Source: DATLXH01 sp035576005
GTDB taxonomy: Bacteria; Acidobacteriota; Thermoanaerobaculia; Gp7-AA8
Reading direction: 5' to 3'
DNA length: 23,183 bases
Assembly (NCBI GenBank): GCA_035576005.1
Contig: DATLXH010000149.1
Location: 1 to 23,183 of the forward strand
A model generated the notes under the pieces. That model made no database searches, was not told the origin of the DNA, and saw only the letters and a program-made list of their open reading frames with translations. Shown in pieces: positions 22,854 to 23,183 of the stretch. The translations under genes were made by a program, and so were the position numbers. The number at the start of each line of letters is the position of its first letter. Within the stretch, counting starts at the first letter, position 1.

Positions 22854-23183
22854 AGAGAGCACAGTTTAACAGCGCTGGAAGCGCTGGTGCGTATGGGATG
22901 ACATGTCTTGTTGGACGAGGCCCCCCGAAGGGCGAAGTCTCCAGGTATTCAGACTGCTCAGTTCATAAGAAGCGGGTTAATAGCGGAGAAACGCTGTTGA
23001 AGGAGTGATGACACGCGGCGGGACTCGCGCCCCGAAGGGCGAATCCCTCTCCCCGGCGGGGAGAGGGTGGTCGCGTAAGCGACCGGGAGAGGGGCCGCGA
23101 GAGATACGAAGACCTCGCCCTTTTCGACGGACTGGCGAGACTTTCACGCCCCTCTCCCTGCTTCGCTCCGCTCGCTTCCCTCT
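22854..23183. other. 330 bp to the window edge without a gene
   Basis: This holds the upstream region of the secreted-protein gene, including the inverted repeat AGCGCT-GGA-AGCGCT (22871-22885) just ahead of the start. It also carries two copies of the word CCCCGAAGGGCGAA (22923-22936 and 23030-23043) and then the second copy of the dispersed repeat. I see no credible protein or RNA gene. Confidence 0.6.
23045..23183 (-). repeat. Dispersed palindromic repeat, copy B, cut by the window edge
   Basis: This is the inverse-orientation counterpart of 393-585. It begins CCCTCTCCCCGGCGGGGAG, then GGTGGTCGCGTAAGCGACCG and GAGAGATACGAAGACCTCG, and ends at the window edge in GCTTCGCTCCGCTCGCTTCC. The two copies match well at the ends and poorly in the centre. 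The element should continue past the window into the other terminal palindrome. Confidence 0.85.

Noticed and set aside
22962..22981. Possible further E2/E3 terminus (AAGAAGCGGGTTAA)
   Set aside because: Only about ten bases agree with the element end, which is not enough in a GC-rich genome.

Overview
The window is a GC-rich bacterial chromosomal segment with about a dozen complete genes. The gene set suggests Acidobacteriota, possibly a Thermoanaerobaculia-like lineage: a Ser/Thr kinase with a TolB-like domain and TPRs, a winged-helix/FHA regulator, an MFS/spermidine-synthase fusion, two secreted polysaccharide deacetylases, and the tail of a small protein I associate with respiratory-chain clusters. 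This is an inference from gene types. No rRNA or other phylogenetic marker is present.

Layout. 1-343 (+) is the 3' end of a small protein gene. 344-819 has no gene and carries a dispersed repeat and a terminator-like hairpin. 820-1116 (-) encodes a YhbY-type RNA-binding protein. 1208-5643 holds two paralogous secreted deacetylases (-), a membrane-anchored TPR protein (+) and a bacterioferritin-like protein (+), interleaved with three long hairpin elements. 5857-9719 (+) encodes the membrane/spermidine-synthase fusion and an alpha/beta hydrolase. 9945-15128 (-) is a reductive pyrimidine catabolism cluster. In transcription order it encodes a PreA-like dihydropyrimidine dehydrogenase, a dihydropyrimidinase/hydantoinase, an NCS1 transporter and a beta-ureidopropionase-like amidohydrolase. 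Together these could import a pyrimidine or hydantoin and convert uracil or thymine to beta-alanine or beta-aminoisobutyrate. No PreT electron-input subunit is present, and PreA lacks its usual C-terminal iron-sulfur domain. 15170-18040 (-) is a two-domain M16 peptidase, divergent from a single-domain response regulator (18247-18690, +). 18789-21956 (-) encodes a Ser/Thr kinase and an FHA/winged-helix regulator, a likely kinase-substrate pair. 22074-22853 (-) encodes a secreted protein of unknown function. The window ends in a second, inverted copy of the repeat seen near its start.

The most unusual structure is a family of three roughly 165-186 bp near-palindromic elements (1208-1371, 2366-2551, 4754-4938) with a shared ATAGTC-n3-ACTAT centre. 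In each case the terminal bases of the element supply the stop codon of the adjacent gene (both deacetylases and the TPR protein). Two copies are nearly identical. The third shares the inner arms but has different ends. A lone terminus of the common type lies at 9911-9931, inside a terminator-like hairpin at the end of the pyrimidine cluster.
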